Below, in pieces: positions 62,894-64,000 of a DNA stretch of 64,000 nucleotides; position 1 is the first letter of the stretch; each line of letters begins with the position of its first letter. A program made the position numbers and the translations under genes. The stretch spans positions 310,001 to 374,000 of the forward strand of contig NZ_JACMYH010000004.1 of assembly GCF_014235765.1 (NCBI RefSeq), in the 5' to 3' direction. Under the pieces are notes generated by a model. That model saw only the letters and a program-made list of their open reading frames with translations. It made no database searches and was not told the DNA's origin. Source of the stretch: Pseudomonas baltica (GTDB lineage: Bacteria > Pseudomonadota > Gammaproteobacteria > Pseudomonadales > Pseudomonadaceae).

Positions 62894-64000
62894 TCAATAC
62901 ACCCGACGCCGCGGTGCCTGCATGGCACTGGCAATGTCGCCGGCCAACCGCGCGATATCGGCATGAGCCAGGTTGCCGACACTGACACGCACCGCCTGCC
63001 CGCTCTGCAACCGAAACGGGCTCCCTGCCTGGACCGCCCAACCCGCGGCGGCCAAGGCCTGCACCGTCGAGGTTTCATCCGCAACCGGCAGCCACAGGTG
63101 CAGGCCTTCACCCGAACTGGACGGCCTCACACCGTTGAGTTCGAGCGCCTCGACCAGCGAGCGTCGTCGGCTTCGATAGGCTGCCCCGACTTCCGCCAAA
63201 CGATTCCCGTGCAGCATCGCGCTCCACAGATGAGCGGTCAGCCGTTGCAGCAGCAGACTGACCCAGCGCGGGCCTACCCGCTGCTGGCGTTGCATCTCGG
63301 CGTGCAGGGACGCGCTGGCGCCGGCAATCGACACCCGCAGATCGGGGCCCAGAAACTTGCTGGTCGACAGCACGTAGACCCATTGCTGTGGCAGCGGCTG
63401 CAAATCAATGGTCGGGGCCTGGCTCAGCGGCCCCCAATGATCGTCGATCACCAGCAGGGTCTGCACCGGGTCCTGCATGGCCTGCGACCACTGCCGCCAC
63501 CGCTGGGCGTCGAACGAACAGCCGGTCGGGTTCTGCGCGCGAGGCGTCAATACCACGGCCGCCGCACCGCGCAGCACCTCGGGCGCCGGTGGCAGCGCGC
63601 CATGGTCGTCCATCGCCAGGGTCACCGGCTTGAGCTGCAGCCCGGCGAGTAGATCGCGCAACGGTGGCCAGCACGGGTCTTCGATCAGCACCGTGGCGCC
63701 GGGTCGGCAGCGCGCCCGCAGTGCTCGCTCCACAGCGTCCAGCGCCCCGCAATACACGCCCACGTGCTCGCTGGGCAATCGCTGGCTCACGAGCCAGTCG
63801 CGTGCCAGGCCGGATAGCTGTGGATCATCGCCGAACTGGTCGAAACCATTCTGCTTGAAGTTGCGCAGCAGCCAGTCGTGATCAGCGGCTGGCAACAGCG
63901 CGGCATCCAGATTGCCGCTGGCCATGTCGTCGAGGCCCTGGGGAATAACGAAGCCGTGTTCGGCGACCTGCGACCCAGGTGCATTGACGCGCGTGCCGCG
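62894..64000 (-). CDS. MocR/PdxR-type GntR regulator, aminotransferase-like domain (5' end outside window)
   Basis: About 369 C-terminal residues of a fold-type I aminotransferase-like domain. PLP Lys region YVLSTSKFLGPDLRVSI; DDHWGPLSQ and TPRAQNPTGCSF. The frame is open to the right edge (ending ...GSQVAEHGFVIPQGLDDM). No complete aminotransferase start is evident, so it is most likely the C-terminal part of a MocR-family repressor whose winged helix lies outside. Target unknown. Confidence 0.85.
   Translation of the reverse strand, partial: RGTRVNAPGSQVAEHGFVIPQGLDDMASGNLDAALLPAADHDWLLRNFKQNGFDQFGDDPQLSGLARDWLVSQRLPSEHVGVYCGALDAVERALRARCRPGATVLIEDPCWPPLRDLLAGLQLKPVTLAMDDHGALPPAPEVLRGAAAVVLTPRAQNPTGCSFDAQRWRQWSQAMQDPVQTLLVIDDHWGPLSQAPTIDLQPLPQQWVYVLSTSKFLGPDLRVSIAGASASLHAEMQRQQRVGPRWVSLLLQRLTAHLWSAMLHGNRLAEVGAAYRSRRRSLVEALELNGVRPSSSGEGLHLWLPVADETSTVQALAAAGWAVQAGSPFRLQSGQAVRVSVGNLAHADIARLAGDIASAMQAPRRRVY

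Overview
The window is high-GC chromosomal DNA from a Pseudomonas, most likely of the P. putida group. This is inferred from the sequence of housekeeping genes (sox-purU-fdhA, bioBFHCD, parE/parC, serB, psd, motAB, rsgA, orn), a GacA-controlled Rsm small RNA of the RsmY type, and two families of Pseudomonas-type REP palindromes scattered between genes. No rRNA, tRNA, insertion sequence, prophage or CRISPR array was seen.

Layout. 1-4987: end of a glycine-betaine/sarcosine catabolic operon (soxA, soxG, purU, fdhA), with a REP element at every gene junction. 5216-8780: a DUF2780 protein, an acyltransferase, a retropepsin-like protease, a vapBC toxin-antitoxin pair with a clear operator, and a glutathione S-transferase. 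8931-12333: a small low-GC island on the minus strand that looks like an undescribed ribosomal-peptide (RiPP) locus: a 37-residue candidate precursor, a YcaO enzyme and an ABC exporter, with unusual RNA-level inverted repeats. 12334-22050: PepSY protein, exonuclease, CBS/DUF294 nucleotidyltransferase, response regulator, rarD, srkA, phoX and a second toxin-antitoxin pair. 22057-26621: biotin operon bioBFHCD, with a REP element captured inside the bioC reading frame. 26724-32080: comF, modE and two large acyl-CoA dehydrogenases.

32081-32782 holds no protein gene. It contains a perfect GacA box, the rsmY small RNA and its terminator, and then a tandem array of 124-bp REP units ending at tolC. 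From memory of P. putida KT2440 gene order, the genes left of this point lie together on one side of the origin and those to the right lie together on the other, in opposite order, so the array may mark a rearrangement junction.

32783-64000: tolC diverges from a TPP-riboswitch-controlled thiC followed by cytX. Then come nudF-DUF1249-cpdA-yqiA-parE-(two small genes)-parC, a lipoprotein, an Smp-like membrane protein, serB, a PilZ-like protein, psd, rhdA, an HDOD protein, motAB, an orphan TIR-like gene, an aminotransferase/LysR pair, rsgA, orn and a truncated MocR-type regulator.

Most of the window is ordinary core genome. The YcaO island is the best candidate for something new. The REP array next to rsmY and the REP inside bioC are the next most interesting observations.
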